Assembly (NCBI GenBank): GCA_902595425.1
Contig: CACJPV010000003.1
Location: 69,227 to 133,226, forward strand
Source of the DNA: an uncultured Alphaproteobacteria bacterium
Lineage (GTDB): Bacteria > Pseudomonadota > Alphaproteobacteria > HIMB59 > GCA-002718135
Direction of reading: 5' to 3'
Length of the DNA stretch: 64,000 bases
A program made the translations under genes and the position numbers. The notes under the pieces are model-generated. The model was not told the origin of the DNA. It saw only the letters and a program-made list of their open reading frames with translations, and did not search any database. Position 1 is the first letter of the stretch. The number at the start of each line of letters is the position of its first letter. Positions 28,220-37,724 of the stretch are shown here, piece by piece.

Positions 28220-28891
28220 ATGATATTAATAAAAAAAATATTTTTGTTTTTTAAAAGAGAGTCAAAATTATTTTATAGAAATATTGTTGATCTATTTTCA
28301 AATATTTTATTTTTTTTCTTATCTATTTTTATTTTTGTTTTTGCGCTAGGAACAGACGAACAACTTTTAAAATCAATTGGTCTGGGAATAATTTGGAGTT
28401 TATTGCTCCTTAGCTCTACTTTGAGTTTAAGAAGATTTTATGAAGAAGATTTTAATAATGGTGTGCTCATAATTATTCATATGCGCGGTATTAGTTATGA
28501 ATTAATTGTTTTTTTAAAAATATTATCTCATTTTTTATTTGTTCAAATGCCTTTTCTTATCTCTATTCCTGTTGCAAGCCTTCTTTTTAACCTTCCAATT
28601 TATGAAGTTTATAATTTAATGATTACTTTTATTATTGGGTCATTGATTTTATCTTGTTTGAGCTCTATGTCAGCATCAATGAATTTATTAAATAAAGCAA
28701 ATTTTTCAATTGGTGGAATAATTGTTCTTTTGTTTAGTATACCTATAATAATATTTTCTGTTGGCATAAATGAAATTGAGAGTGATTATAAATCTTTAAT
28801 AAATATACTAATAGGTATAGCTCTAATTTTTTTAGGAATATCTCCTTGGGCTAGTGCGTCTTTTTTAAAATTGGCTATTAGGAATAAATGA
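28220..28891 (+). CDS. ccmB: haem exporter permease CcmB
   Basis: Six-helix inner-membrane partner of CcmA. At 223 aa it shows KRESKLFYRNIVDLFSNILFF at the N-terminus, SLRRFYEEDFNNGVL after TM2 and the C-terminal ISPWASASFLKLAIRN. The stop overlaps the ccmC start. Position between ccmA and ccmC confirms the call. Confidence 0.92.
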   Translation: MILIKKIFLFFKRESKLFYRNIVDLFSNILFFFLSIFIFVFALGTDEQLLKSIGLGIIWSLLLLSSTLSLRRFYEEDFNNGVLIIIHMRGISYELIVFLKILSHFLFVQMPFLISIPVASLLFNLPIYEVYNLMITFIIGSLILSCLSSMSASMNLLNKANFSIGGIIVLLFSIPIIIFSVGINEIESDYKSLINILIGIALIFLGISPWASASFLKLAIRNK

Positions 28892-29583
28892 TGTTTAGTT
28901 TTTTGATCAATCCTTCCAAGTTTAATAAATTTACAGATATAATATTTAAACCACTTGTATTCATTAGTTCAGTAATTTTAATTGTTGGTTTAATATTGGT
29001 TTATTTATCTCCCTTAGATTATCAGCAAGGTTTGACTGTTAAAATCATGTATATACACGTTCCCTCTGCTTGGTTGGCACTACTTACATATGCTATTATG
29101 ACAATATATAGCATTATTGGAATTGCCTTTAAAATGCCCTTTAGTTTTATAATCAATAGAGCAGTTGCTCCAATTGGAGCAGTTTTCACACTTTTATGCC
29201 TTATATCGGGTTCGCTATGGGGAAAACCAATGTGGGGCACTTGGTGGGTCTGGGATGCAAGATTAACATCTGTTTCTATTTTGTTACTTTTGTATTTGGT
29301 AATTATTTTTCTAAACCAAACCTTTGAAAACAGGGATGTAAGAGAAAAAACTATAGCAATATTTATAATAATTGGTTCAATCAATCTGCCAATAATAAAA
29401 TTTTCTGTTGATTGGTGGAATACATTGCATCAACCTGCAAGCATTAGCAAACTTTCTGCTCCCTCTATAGATGGCTCAATGCTTCAGCCTCTTTTAGTTA
29501 TGACTATTGCTTTTAGCTTGATAGGCTTGATGATAGCAGTGTTGAGAATAAAGGCAGAGATTTTGATTAGAAAAAACCATTAA
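28888..29583 (+). CDS. ccmC: haem-handling protein CcmC
   Basis: Loads haem onto CcmE in the periplasm. At 231 aa with six TM helices it has the tryptophan-rich WWD motif (WGKPMWGTWWVWDARLTS) and the flanking His ligands in KIMYIHVPSAW and WWNTLHQPAS. The ATG at 28888 is followed by a second ATG at 28891; either overlaps the ccmB stop. Confidence 0.95.
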   Translation: MMFSFLINPSKFNKFTDIIFKPLVFISSVILIVGLILVYLSPLDYQQGLTVKIMYIHVPSAWLALLTYAIMTIYSIIGIAFKMPFSFIINRAVAPIGAVFTLLCLISGSLWGKPMWGTWWVWDARLTSVSILLLLYLVIIFLNQTFENRDVREKTIAIFIIIGSINLPIIKFSVDWWNTLHQPASISKLSAPSIDGSMLQPLLVMTIAFSLIGLMIAVLRIKAEILIRKNH

Positions 29584-29645
29584 GTTAATCTTTGTGACCT
29601 TTAGTCATCGCTTTAAATATTATTAAATTTTATATATTAGTAATT

Positions 29646-29744
29646 ATGTATTTTTGGTTTGTATTTGTAACTTATGCTTCAGCATTCTTTTTGATTTTTG
29701 GGTTATTATTGCAATCATATTTAAAATTGAAAAATCTTAAATAA
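29646..29744 (+). CDS. ccmD: CcmD small membrane protein
   Basis: A 32-aa protein with one TM helix (FVFVTYASAFFLIFGLLLQSY) and a Lys-rich cytoplasmic end. It lies exactly between ccmC and ccmE, as expected for CcmD, the small adaptor of the CcmABC complex. YASAF and the Leu/Gln-rich end fit the family. It begins 62 nt after ccmC and ends 2 nt before ccmE. It is too short for most gene callers. Confidence 0.85.
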   Translation: MYFWFVFVTYASAFFLIFGLLLQSYLKLKNLK

Positions 29745-29746
29745 TT

Positions 29747-30187
29747 ATGAGTTTAAGATTTCAAAGATTAGTACTAATATTAATCACATTAGTAATATTA
29801 GGTGCGGCAGTATTATTAATTCTATTTAATACAAAAAAAAATATTGTTTTTTTTTACACTCCCACTGAATTAATTGAACAAAATATCTTTTCAGAAGGTA
29901 AAATCAGAATTGGAGGATATGTAAAAGATTCTTCATTAAAAAAAATATCATTAAATCAATACAGTTTTGAAATTACTGATAACAAAAATGATCTTTTAGT
30001 TTTTTATCAAGGTATACTGCCTGACTTATTTAGAGAGGGTCAAGGAACGGTAATCGAGGGTTTAATTGTAAATCAAAAAACTGTTAAGGCATTAAAAGTT
30101 TATGCAAAACATGATGAAAATTATATGCCTGCTTCAATCAAAAAAGAATTAGAAAAAAACAATCAATGGAAAAGGGATTATAAATGA
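29747..30187 (+). CDS. ccmE: haem chaperone CcmE
   Basis: Periplasmic haem chaperone anchored by one N-terminal TM helix. FYTPTELIE is the OB-fold start and KIRIGGYVKDSSL follows. VYAKHDENYMP holds the covalent haem-binding His (H-D-E-x-Y). The length of 146 aa is normal. It overlaps ccmF by 4 nt. Confidence 0.95.
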   Translation: MSLRFQRLVLILITLVILGAAVLLILFNTKKNIVFFYTPTELIEQNIFSEGKIRIGGYVKDSSLKKISLNQYSFEITDNKNDLLVFYQGILPDLFREGQGTVIEGLIVNQKTVKALKVYAKHDENYMPASIKKELEKNNQWKRDYK

Positions 30188-32049
30188 TTTCATTAGTAGG
30201 TTTTTCTTCTTTATGTTTATCAACATTTTTTTCTTTTTTAATTTTAGTACCGAAATCAATTATCAATTTAAATGTTAAATATTTTTTTATATTTTTTAGG
30301 TTTTCAACATTTCTAATTTGTATATCTTTTTTTTCATTGATGACGGCATATATTACATCTGATTTTTCAAATTATAATGTTTTTCAAAACTCTCATTCAG
30401 ACAAACCATTGATATACAAAATATCTGGTACTTGGGGGAATCATGAAGGTTCTATCCTATTGTGGCTTTTCATGATTTCAATCTATGGATTTGTATACTC
30501 ATTTTTAAGTAAATCATTAGTTGATTATAAAATTAACGTATTAAAAATTCAAAATGGAATTTTCTTAATTTTTGCTTTGTTTATTATTTTTACTTCAAAT
30601 CCTTTTTTGGTAAATGCAGTTGAAGTTAGTGAGGGTCTGGGACTAAATCCAATTTTACAAGATCCTGCCCTCGCAATACATCCGCCAATGCTTTATTTGG
30701 GATATGTTGGTTTTTCATTAGTTTTTAGTTTAGGAATTGCAAGTCTTCTAAAAAATAATGAAGATCAAAACTGGATAAAAGAAACAAAAAAATGGTCAAT
30801 TGTTAGCTGGACTTTTTTAACCGCTGGTATTGCTTTAGGGTCTTATTGGGCCTACTATGAACTTGGATGGGGGGGTTGGTGGTTTTGGGATCCTGTAGAA
30901 AACATTTCATTGATGCCTTGGATAGTTGGATTGGCATTAGTGCATTCTCTAATAATGATTAGGGGTGAACAAGCAATTGAGCGATGGATAGTTTTCCTAT
31001 CAATTCTTTGTTTTTCTTTGAGTATTTTAGGAACATTTTTAGTTAGATCTGGAATTTTGACTAGTGTACATTCATTTGCATCTGATGCTTCTCGAGGTCT
31101 TTTTATTTTACTAATTTTCTTTTTAACAACGGGATTTGGATTTTTAATATTTCTAATTAAATCACCAACAAAAAAAAATAATTTACATTTGTTATTAATA
31201 AATAAAACCTCAGCATTAATTATAAATAATATTCTTATGATAATAGCTATGCTAACAATACTTTTAGGAACTGTTTATCCAATAATTATTGAGGTACTTA
31301 CTAACACTCGAGTTTCAGTAGGAGGCCCATATTTTAATTCAACAGTTTTACCTATTCTTTTACCTGGTTTCTTATTGATGAGTATCGCTCCCATTCTTTC
31401 TTGGCAATCAAATAAAATAGAAAAATTTAGAACTTATGTAATGACTTTTTTGATACTAAGTTTACTTGTGAGCCTTTATTCTTATTTTACAGATTTTAAT
31501 ATATGGGGTTTTCTGGGTTTAATTTTAGGTTCTTGGATTATTTTAGCATCCATCTTATCTATAATATTAAGATATAAGTTCTTAATTTCATTTAGTTATA
31601 TTAAATTAATAAATAGTTTTGTTGCTCATATTGGAGTTGGTATTATGATAATAGGAATTACTTTTTCTAGCGTTTACCAAAAAGAATATAATTTCAATAT
31701 TTCTTCAGGAGATCAAATAAATGTTAATGATAATTTTTTAAAATTAGAAAATATACAAATTTTAGAAGAAAAAAATTATCAATCATTAAAAGCAACATTC
31801 AGCTTAACTAAAAAGAAAGAGCTAGTTGACTACATTTTCCCAGCAAAAAACTTTTACCCTGTTTCTAAGATGATCACTACTGAAGCAGGAATATATCACG
31901 ACTGGTTAAAAGACATTTATATAATACTTGGAAATGAAAAAGATGGTAGATGGAGTATAAAAGTATATTTAAATCCTCTAGTATCTTTAATTTGGATTGG
32001 TGTATTTATAATGATATTCTCAGGATTTATAGCTATTTTTAAAAAATGA
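30184..32049 (+). CDS. ccmF: cytochrome c haem lyase subunit CcmF
   Basis: Large polytopic membrane protein that transfers haem from CcmE to apocytochrome c. It has ISGTWGNHEGSILLW, LNPILQDPALAIHPPMLYLGYVG and the WWD motif GWGGWWFWDPVENISLMPW, then TLGTFLVRSGIL-like and SVHSFASD stretches. At 621 aa it is slightly short of the 630-660 aa norm but complete. Confidence 0.96.
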   Translation: MISLVGFSSLCLSTFFSFLILVPKSIINLNVKYFFIFFRFSTFLICISFFSLMTAYITSDFSNYNVFQNSHSDKPLIYKISGTWGNHEGSILLWLFMISIYGFVYSFLSKSLVDYKINVLKIQNGIFLIFALFIIFTSNPFLVNAVEVSEGLGLNPILQDPALAIHPPMLYLGYVGFSLVFSLGIASLLKNNEDQNWIKETKKWSIVSWTFLTAGIALGSYWAYYELGWGGWWFWDPVENISLMPWIVGLALVHSLIMIRGEQAIERWIVFLSILCFSLSILGTFLVRSGILTSVHSFASDASRGLFILLIFFLTTGFGFLIFLIKSPTKKNNLHLLLINKTSALIINNILMIIAMLTILLGTVYPIIIEVLTNTRVSVGGPYFNSTVLPILLPGFLLMSIAPILSWQSNKIEKFRTYVMTFLILSLLVSLYSYFTDFNIWGFLGLILGSWIILASILSIILRYKFLISFSYIKLINSFVAHIGVGIMIIGITFSSVYQKEYNFNISSGDQINVNDNFLKLENIQILEEKNYQSLKATFSLTKKKELVDYIFPAKNFYPVSKMITTEAGIYHDWLKDIYIILGNEKDGRWSIKVYLNPLVSLIWIGVFIMIFSGFIAIFKK

Positions 32050-32567
32050 TAAAACTAATAAAATTTGTTCCCATAATTTCGTTAGCATTTGTTTGTGTTT
32101 TTTTTCTTTTGTTTATTTTGCTTGAAAAAGATCCAAGCAATCCACCAAGCGCATTAATTGACAAACAACTTCCAGAATTTTCTACAGTAAACTTATACGA
32201 TGAAAATATTATACTATCATCAGATAATATAGAAACATACACTCTTATAAATTTTTTTGCATCCTGGTGTAACCCTTGTAGAGCAGAGCATCATTTGTTT
32301 TTTAAAATAAAAAAAAATTACCCAAATATTTATCTTGTTGGAATTTCTCATAAGGATAATCCAGATGATTCTAAACAATATTTAAGTGAGGAAGGAAATC
32401 CGTATTCATTTGTAGGATTAGATCAAGATGGCAGGATAGCGCTTGAGTTTGGTGTGTTTGGCTTACCCGAAACTTTTATTATTAACAATGAGGGCAAAAT
32501 AATATTTAAACATATGGGACCATTAACAGAAAAAATTTTAGATGATGAAATTTCAGTACTTTTTTAA
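32046..32567 (+). CDS. ccmG: thiol:disulfide interchange protein CcmG/DsbE
   Basis: Membrane-anchored periplasmic thioredoxin that keeps the CXXCH cysteines of apocytochrome c reduced. One N-terminal TM helix is followed by a thioredoxin fold with WCNPC in FFASWCNPCRAEH, and FGLPETFIIN with the cis-Pro. At 173 aa it overlaps ccmF by 4 nt and ccmH by 26 nt. Confidence 0.94.
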   Translation: MIKLIKFVPIISLAFVCVFFLLFILLEKDPSNPPSALIDKQLPEFSTVNLYDENIILSSDNIETYTLINFFASWCNPCRAEHHLFFKIKKNYPNIYLVGISHKDNPDDSKQYLSEEGNPYSFVGLDQDGRIALEFGVFGLPETFIINNEGKIIFKHMGPLTEKILDDEISVLF

Positions 32568-32928
32568 AATTATATTTTGTTTTGTGTTTTTATTTTTTTC
32601 TAGCTATGTTTTATCAAATGAAAATTTAAATTATAAAATAAAAAAATTAACACTTGAATTAAGATGTATGACTTGCCAAAATCAGAGTGTATATGACTCA
32701 GATTCAGAATTTGCAAAAGATATCAAAATTATTGTCGAAGAAAAATTTAATGAAGGAAGGAATGAAAAAGAAATTAAGTTATTTTTAACTGAGAGATACG
32801 GAGAATACATTTTATTTAAGCCATATTTTAACATAAAAAATCTTCTTTTATGGCTTTTTCCTTTTATTTTATTGGTTTTTTCTTTAGGTTTTTTTTATAA
32901 AAATTTGAAAAAAAATTTATCTAAATAA
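32542..32928 (+). CDS. ccmH: cytochrome c-type biogenesis protein CcmH
   Basis: Periplasmic thiol-reductase partner of CcmF. It has a signal or anchor helix at residues 6-24, then LRCMTCQNQSVYDSD with the conserved LRCxxCQ motif, and a C-terminal TM helix. At 128 aa it is the short CcmH without the CcmI TPR domain. No ccmI follows; the next gene is an unrelated binding protein. ATG codons at 32542 and 32545 are both possible. Confidence 0.94.
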   Translation: MMKFQYFFKIIFCFVFLFFSSYVLSNENLNYKIKKLTLELRCMTCQNQSVYDSDSEFAKDIKIIVEEKFNEGRNEKEIKLFLTERYGEYILFKPYFNIKNLLLWLFPFILLVFSLGFFYKNLKKNLSK

Positions 32929-32957
32929 GTATTTAAATTGTATTTTCTGATTAAGGA

Positions 32958-33000
32958 TATATGAATTTCATATAAATATCAAATTACTATCTAAAGTAAT
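32958..33000. promoter_or_regulatory. palindrome and inverted repeat upstream of the amino-acid binding protein
   Basis: TATATGAA-T-TTCATATA (32958-32974) is an 8-bp perfect palindrome around one central base. ATTACT/AGTAAT (32983-33000) is a second 6-bp inverted repeat ending 4 nt before the AAGGAGG ribosome site. The first looks like an operator for a dimeric regulator, and the second could be part of the transcript leader. Confidence 0.4.
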
Positions 33001-33015
33001 ACACAAGGAGGAGTT

Positions 33016-33861
33016 GTGAAAAAAATTTTATTAATATTATTTTCTTTAACCCTATTAGGCTTCACAGCTATAGGTAACGCAAAATCTATTAGAATAGGAA
33101 CCGAAGGAGCATATCCACCATGGAATAATTTAAACTCTGCAGGAGAACTTGAAGGTGCAGAAATTGACTTTGGTAACGAAGCATGCGCAAGAATGGGAGT
33201 AGAATGTGAGTGGGTAACCCAAGATTGGGATGGTATTATTCCAGCCCTACTTCAAGGGAAATATGACATTATTATTGCTGGTATGTCCATTACAGAAGAA
33301 AGAAAAGAAAAAGTAAACTTCACTAATGGATATATGACTGACGGTGCACGATTTGCAGTAATGAAAGGAAGTGGTCTTGAGGGTTTATCAGTGGCTAAAT
33401 TTACTGGTGGCGTTAATAAGGTAAACTTAAACAACGCTGGTGGAAAGGAACAAGCAGCTATTGGTCAATTAATTGCTGCAATGCAGGGAGCAACTGTTTG
33501 CGTACAATCTTCTACTATCCATCAAAATTTTTTAGAAAAGCATATGTCTGGTGCTGTAAAAGTTAAATTATACCAAAGTGTTGATGATCATAATCTAGAC
33601 TTAAGAGCAGGTAGATGCGATGCTGTTCTTGCTGATGTAGGATCTATAATTGATTTTATGGAGTCTGGTGGTGGAGTTAATGTAGCTTTTACAGGTCCAA
33701 CTTTCTCTGGTGGTGTATTTGGAGACGGTGTTGGAGGAGCTATTAGAAAAGAAGATACCGATATTCTAGATATGTGGAATGAAGTTATTGCAGAAATGTC
33801 TGCCGATGGGACTACTGCGGAAATCACAAAAAAATGGTTTGGTAGAGATATTTCTATGTAA
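33016..33861 (+). CDS. amino-acid ABC transporter substrate-binding protein (Lys/Arg/ornithine or His-type)
   Basis: Periplasmic solute-binding protein, family 3. Residues 1-22 form a signal peptide. The mature start reads IRIGTEGAYPPWNNLNSAGELEGAEIDF, then IIAGMSITEERKEKVNFT, CDAVLADVG and the C-terminal EITKKWFGRDIS, all typical of basic amino-acid binders. The GTG start at 33016 has an excellent AAGGAGG. A terminator follows directly, and no permease or ATPase gene is near, so this is an orphan binding component that must work with a transporter encoded elsewhere. Confidence 0.9.
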   Translation: MKKILLILFSLTLLGFTAIGNAKSIRIGTEGAYPPWNNLNSAGELEGAEIDFGNEACARMGVECEWVTQDWDGIIPALLQGKYDIIIAGMSITEERKEKVNFTNGYMTDGARFAVMKGSGLEGLSVAKFTGGVNKVNLNNAGGKEQAAIGQLIAAMQGATVCVQSSTIHQNFLEKHMSGAVKVKLYQSVDDHNLDLRAGRCDAVLADVGSIIDFMESGGGVNVAFTGPTFSGGVFGDGVGGAIRKEDTDILDMWNEVIAEMSADGTTAEITKKWFGRDISM

Positions 33862-33886
33862 TCTATTTTATAATTTTTAAAAAATT

Positions 33887-33911
33887 AGGCGGCACTAGCC
33901 GCCTTTTTTTT
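33887..33911 (+). terminator. rho-independent terminator after the binding-protein gene
   Basis: AGGCGGC-ACTA-GCCGCCT is a perfect 7-bp stem followed by a run of T. It lies 25 nt after the stop codon and makes the binding-protein gene monocistronic. Confidence 0.95.
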
Positions 33912-33964
33912 GATTTACTAAAGTTATGGTTGAGTAAATTAATGAATACAATAAATACTAATTT

Positions 33965-34246
33965 ATGAATTCTCTTCTAGGTCTTCTTATTCAAATAATA
34001 AATCTATACCAGTTTATTTTATTGATTTATATTGTTGCAACCTGGTTGCTAAATTTCAATATTATTAACTCATCCAATCGGTTGGTATATAGTATTATGG
34101 AGGCTATGTATCGACTATGTGAGCCAAGTTTAAATTTAGTGAGAAAATACATACCTAATTTTGGATCATTAGATCTATCACCTATTGTTGTATATTTAGG
34201 TTTATGGTTTATTAAAAGTTTGTTAATTGAATATTGGCCGAGGTAA
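33965..34246 (+). CDS. YggT-family membrane protein
   Basis: A 93-aa protein with two hydrophobic segments (LLIQIINLYQFILLIYIVATWLL and LSPIVVYLGLWFIKSLLI). YRLCEPSLNLVRKYIPNFGSLDLSPIVV is the YggT signature. The family is membrane-bound and often implicated in osmotic or division functions, but the role is not settled. Its stop is one base before the folD ATG. Confidence 0.9.
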   Translation: MNSLLGLLIQIINLYQFILLIYIVATWLLNFNIINSSNRLVYSIMEAMYRLCEPSLNLVRKYIPNFGSLDLSPIVVYLGLWFIKSLLIEYWPR

Positions 34247-34247
34247 T

Positions 34248-35135
34248 ATGACTACTTTAATTAATGGTAAAGAAGTAGCTCAAAATTTAAGAAATGAGCT
34301 AAAAAAAGAAATAGATATTTTAAAAACAAAAACTGGTAAAGTGCCTGGGTTAGCTGTGGTTCAAGTTGGCAATGTTGCAGCAAGTAGTGTTTATGTTAAA
34401 TCAAAAACAAAAAGCGCAAAGGAGGTTGGTATTGAAGTGTTTGACCATCACCTACCTGATGAGATAACTCAAGAAGATTTGTTAAAGCTAGTAAACACAT
34501 TAAATAACCAATACAACGTTAATGGAATACTTGTTCAGCTACCACTTCCTAAACACATTAATGAACAAGCTGTCCTAGACTCCATACATCCAGACAAAGA
34601 TGCTGATGGTTTTCATCCTTTAAATGTAGGTAAATTATCTATTGCAAGTGATAATGATGAAAGTTTGCTTGTACCCTGCACTCCTTATGGCTGTTTAATA
34701 ATGCTTAAAGGGCTGGGGATTGATTTGTCAGGAAAAAATGCTGTGGTGATTGGAAGATCTAATATTGTTGGTAAGCCAATGGCTCAATTATTATTAAAAG
34801 AGTCATGCACTGTTACAATCGCTCACTCAAAGACAAAGAATATTGAGGATGTCTGTAGAAATGCTGATATTGTTGTTGCTGCAGTTGGCAGGCCAAAAAT
34901 GGTTAAAGGTGATTGGGTCAAAAAAGGCGCAATTGTAATTGATGTAGGAATAAATCGTATTACAATTGAAGTTGAGGGAGTAGAAAAAAACAAACTTGTT
35001 GGGGATGTTGATTTTGATGAGGCTTCAAAAAATGCCTCAGCAATTACTCCTGTTCCTGGGGGTGTAGGACCAATGACAATTGCGTGTCTTCTCAGAAATA
35101 CAACAATTGCATTTAAAAATAAAACCAAACAATAA
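34248..35135 (+). CDS. folD: bifunctional methylene-THF dehydrogenase/cyclohydrolase
   Basis: Interconverts 5,10-methylene- and 10-formyl-THF in one-carbon metabolism. It shows YVKSKTKSAKEVGI, GILVQLPLPKHI, DKDADGFHPLNVGKL, VIGRSNIVGKPMAQLLL and PVPGGVGPMT. The frame opens at TTG 34227, but MTTLINGKEVAQ from the ATG at 34248 is the natural start, giving 295 aa. The yggT-folD order recurs in alphaproteobacteria. Confidence 0.95.
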   Translation: MTTLINGKEVAQNLRNELKKEIDILKTKTGKVPGLAVVQVGNVAASSVYVKSKTKSAKEVGIEVFDHHLPDEITQEDLLKLVNTLNNQYNVNGILVQLPLPKHINEQAVLDSIHPDKDADGFHPLNVGKLSIASDNDESLLVPCTPYGCLIMLKGLGIDLSGKNAVVIGRSNIVGKPMAQLLLKESCTVTIAHSKTKNIEDVCRNADIVVAAVGRPKMVKGDWVKKGAIVIDVGINRITIEVEGVEKNKLVGDVDFDEASKNASAITPVPGGVGPMTIACLLRNTTIAFKNKTKQ

Positions 35136-35139
35136 AAGA

Positions 35140-35994
35140 TTACTTTAATATTAAATTAACTTTTTCTTCTAAATTATCGACTTTTATTATCTGTCTTGCA
35201 TTTTCGCAATGATCACAAATATATCCAATGGCACCACAAGGTGAGCTAACATCATCATAGTATATATTTTCATGCATATCATAACCTGTTGATTGAGGGC
35301 TTATCCATCCTCCAAAATATATTAATGCTTTTTTATTAAGAGCAGCAGCAGCATGGCCAAAACCTCCTTCATTACCCAAATACATATCACAATTATTCAT
35401 TACAGCGCAGGCAGTTCTAAAATCAAATTCTCTTTCAGAATAAAAAACTCCATCTATTTTAGTTGCTTTTTCGTGAACGGATTGAATAATCAAATAATTT
35501 TTTTTTAATCTATCAATTAATTTAGTCCAATTTTCCTCACCCCAATTTTTATTATTCATTTTATTTTTAAAAAATTCGTAATTTTGTTTTGTAGAATAGG
35601 ACTCAAAAAATATTATACCTTGATGTTGTTTTTCATTTTTCTCTGACCAAAAATTATTGGCACTTTTTAAAATATTTTCAGCATTACTTATTTCATTTTT
35701 TGAAAAATATATTTTTCCAGGAATAGGTTTAAAATCTATTCTCCAATACAAGTTTTTGTCATTAGATTTTTCATAATTTATATAAAAACGGTTTTGGTCA
35801 TTGTAATTTATAAAATGAACAGGTTTGCTCCTATCAATCATATGTGATGGTGTGATTTTTGGATTATTTAAATATACAATCGAATCGAATACTAAATTAT
35901 TTTTTAAGTCTCCAATGACTATTTGTTTATCTGGGTGCTTTTTGTGTTCTTGCTCAACTATACCAGTGATCATTAAATCATCACCTAAACCCAT
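35140..35994 (-). CDS. GT9/heptosyltransferase-like glycosyltransferase
   Basis: A 284-aa protein beginning MGLGDDLMITGIVEQEHKKH, like the GxGDxL donor-loop start of ADP-heptose:LPS heptosyltransferases. C-terminal MYLGNEGGFGHAAAALNKKALIYFGGW corresponds to the GT9 xxxGPxH-A-A-L-G-P acceptor/donor region. A Cys-rich patch (SPCGAIGYICDHC) may bind metal. It lies 4 nt after argG on the same strand and converges on folD. The sugar donor is unknown; involvement in envelope glycans is inferred from fold only. Confidence 0.7.
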   Translation of the reverse strand: MGLGDDLMITGIVEQEHKKHPDKQIVIGDLKNNLVFDSIVYLNNPKITPSHMIDRSKPVHFINYNDQNRFYINYEKSNDKNLYWRIDFKPIPGKIYFSKNEISNAENILKSANNFWSEKNEKQHQGIIFFESYSTKQNYEFFKNKMNNKNWGEENWTKLIDRLKKNYLIIQSVHEKATKIDGVFYSEREFDFRTACAVMNNCDMYLGNEGGFGHAAAALNKKALIYFGGWISPQSTGYDMHENIYYDDVSSPCGAIGYICDHCENARQIIKVDNLEEKVNLILK

Positions 35995-35998
35995 ATAT

Positions 35999-37180
35999 TT
36001 ATTTTTTTAACCTTAGAGAAGTAATTTTTATAAAGCCTTCAGCATCTTTCTGATCATAATCTCCTTCTTGATCAAAAGATACAAGGGATAGATTATACTT
36101 ACTATTAGGTGATCGTCTACCAACTACAATTACATTACCTTTTATTAGTTTTACTTTGACATCGCCTGTTACATTTTTTTGAGTTGAATCAATTAATTTT
36201 TGCATCACTTCTCTTTCAGAAGAGAACCAAAATCCATTGTAAATAGTTTCAGCATATTTAGGCATTATTTCATCTTTTAAGTGGGCCTCTCCTCTATCAA
36301 GAGTAATGCTTTCAATTGCCCTATGTGCCTTTGCTAAAATAGTGCCTCCAGGCGTTTCATAAACACCTCTAGATTTCATACCTACAAATCGATTTTCAAC
36401 AATGTCCTCTCTTCCAATACCGTGATCGTGACCATACTTATTTAGTTCAGCTAAAAGCTCATGGGGTTTTAGACTTTTTTGATTAATTGCCACAGCATCT
36501 CCGTTTTCAAAAGAAATTATTATTTCATCAGGAATATCCTTGGCTTCATTAATTGATTTAGTTCTAGAATATACATATTCAGGAGTTTCCTTCCATGGAT
36601 CCTCTAATATCTTTCCCTCTGAAGATGTATGAAGAATGTTAGCGTCAGTACTAAAAGGGGCTTCGCCCTTTTTATCTTTTGGAATAACGATTTGGTGTTT
36701 TTCAGCAAATTCAATTAGATCATTTCTTGAATTTAAATCCCACTCTCTCCAAGGTGAAATTACTTTTATTTTTGAATTATTTGCATAATAGCCAAGTTCA
36801 AACCTAACTTGATCATTTCCTTTGCCTGTTGCTCCATGCGCAACAGCATCTGCACCAACTTGTTTAGCAATTTCAATTTGTCTTTTGGCAATTAGCGGTC
36901 TTGCAATAGCAGTTCCCAAAAAGTATGTGCCTTCATAAATTGCATTAGCCCTAAACATAGGGAAAACATAGTTTTTCACAAAATCTTCTCTTAAATCTTC
37001 AATAAAAACTTCCTTAACACCTAAAGCTTCGGCTTTTCCCTTAACAGGAGTCAGTTCTTCTCCTTGGCCTAAATCAGCTGTAAAAGTTACAACTGGACAT
37101 TGATATTTTTCTTGAAGCCATTTTAGTATTACACTTGTGTCTAGACCACCAGAATAAGCCAAAACTATTTTCTTTGGCAT
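35999..37180 (-). CDS. argG: argininosuccinate synthase
   Basis: Joins citrulline and aspartate with ATP in arginine synthesis. The N-terminal [19 protein letters not shown] is the PP-loop, and [49 protein letters not shown] are diagnostic. The length of 393 aa is normal. argH is not adjacent. It starts 1 nt after the IalB-like gene on the same strand. Confidence 0.96.
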   Translation of the reverse strand: MPKKIVLAYSGGLDTSVILKWLQEKYQCPVVTFTADLGQGEELTPVKGKAEALGVKEVFIEDLREDFVKNYVFPMFRANAIYEGTYFLGTAIARPLIAKRQIEIAKQVGADAVAHGATGKGNDQVRFELGYYANNSKIKVISPWREWDLNSRNDLIEFAEKHQIVIPKDKKGEAPFSTDANILHTSSEGKILEDPWKETPEYVYSRTKSINEAKDIPDEIIISFENGDAVAINQKSLKPHELLAELNKYGHDHGIGREDIVENRFVGMKSRGVYETPGGTILAKAHRAIESITLDRGEAHLKDEIMPKYAETIYNGFWFSSEREVMQKLIDSTQKNVTGDVKVKLIKGNVIVVGRRSPNSKYNLSLVSFDQEGDYDQKDAEGFIKITSLRLKK

Positions 37181-37181
37181 A

Positions 37182-37655
37182 TTAACAATCTTTATTTAAT
37201 TGATTGATGGCAGCAGTAAAACCCTTAAGGGTATAGGTATCGTTTGTTGCAGTTCCTCTTGACGAGACACCGCTAAGAATTAATTCTAATCCTTTTTTCA
37301 TCGCAAAGATGACTTTGCCATCATCATTGGTCCAAGCTGTTTCAGAAGAATCTTCAGTTGAATAAAAATTAAAAGCTGTATTATCAATCTTAACAGTAAT
37401 TTCTTTTTTAAGATTATAACTGTAGCCAGCTTCAACTTGGACAATATTATCTTTGCTGCCAATAATTTTGTAAACCAGAATATAATTTTCACCTCTTTTT
37501 TTTGTACTGGGTAAATCAGTCTTCAAAGGAAGAGAGCCAATGTAACACCAGTCGTCATCTTTGACAAAAGTCCATTTACCTTTTTCGAGCGAAAAAGAAT
37601 TTTTTGATAGAGTTAATAGAATTATTGCAAATGTGATTAAAGCTGTTTTTTTCAT
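37182..37655 (-). CDS. invasion-associated locus B (IalB)-like secreted protein
   Basis: A 157-aa protein with a signal peptide (residues 1-22, ending SFS), then [16 protein letters not shown] and a two-Cys, beta-rich body ending NKDC. The pattern of Trp, Cys and a final LxxL...C fits the IalB family, abundant in alphaproteobacteria and found in free-living members despite the name. The function is unknown. It is divergent from the ECF sigma gene across 69 bp. Confidence 0.7.
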   Translation of the reverse strand: MKKTALITFAIILLTLSKNSFSLEKGKWTFVKDDDWCYIGSLPLKTDLPSTKKRGENYILVYKIIGSKDNIVQVEAGYSYNLKKEITVKIDNTAFNFYSTEDSSETAWTNDDGKVIFAMKKGLELILSGVSSRGTATNDTYTLKGFTAAINQLNKDC

Positions 37656-37724
37656 GAACTAATTTTTTTTTGTTTTTATACCATTCTGTTATAGTAATAA
37701 AGTTTAAGATTGTTAAAATAATAT

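Noticed and set aside
37656..37724. Rhodobacter-type ECF11 promoter (TGATCC/TAAGA) before the sigma gene
   Set aside because: TAAGA is present but the bases at the -35 spacing match only about half of TGATCC.
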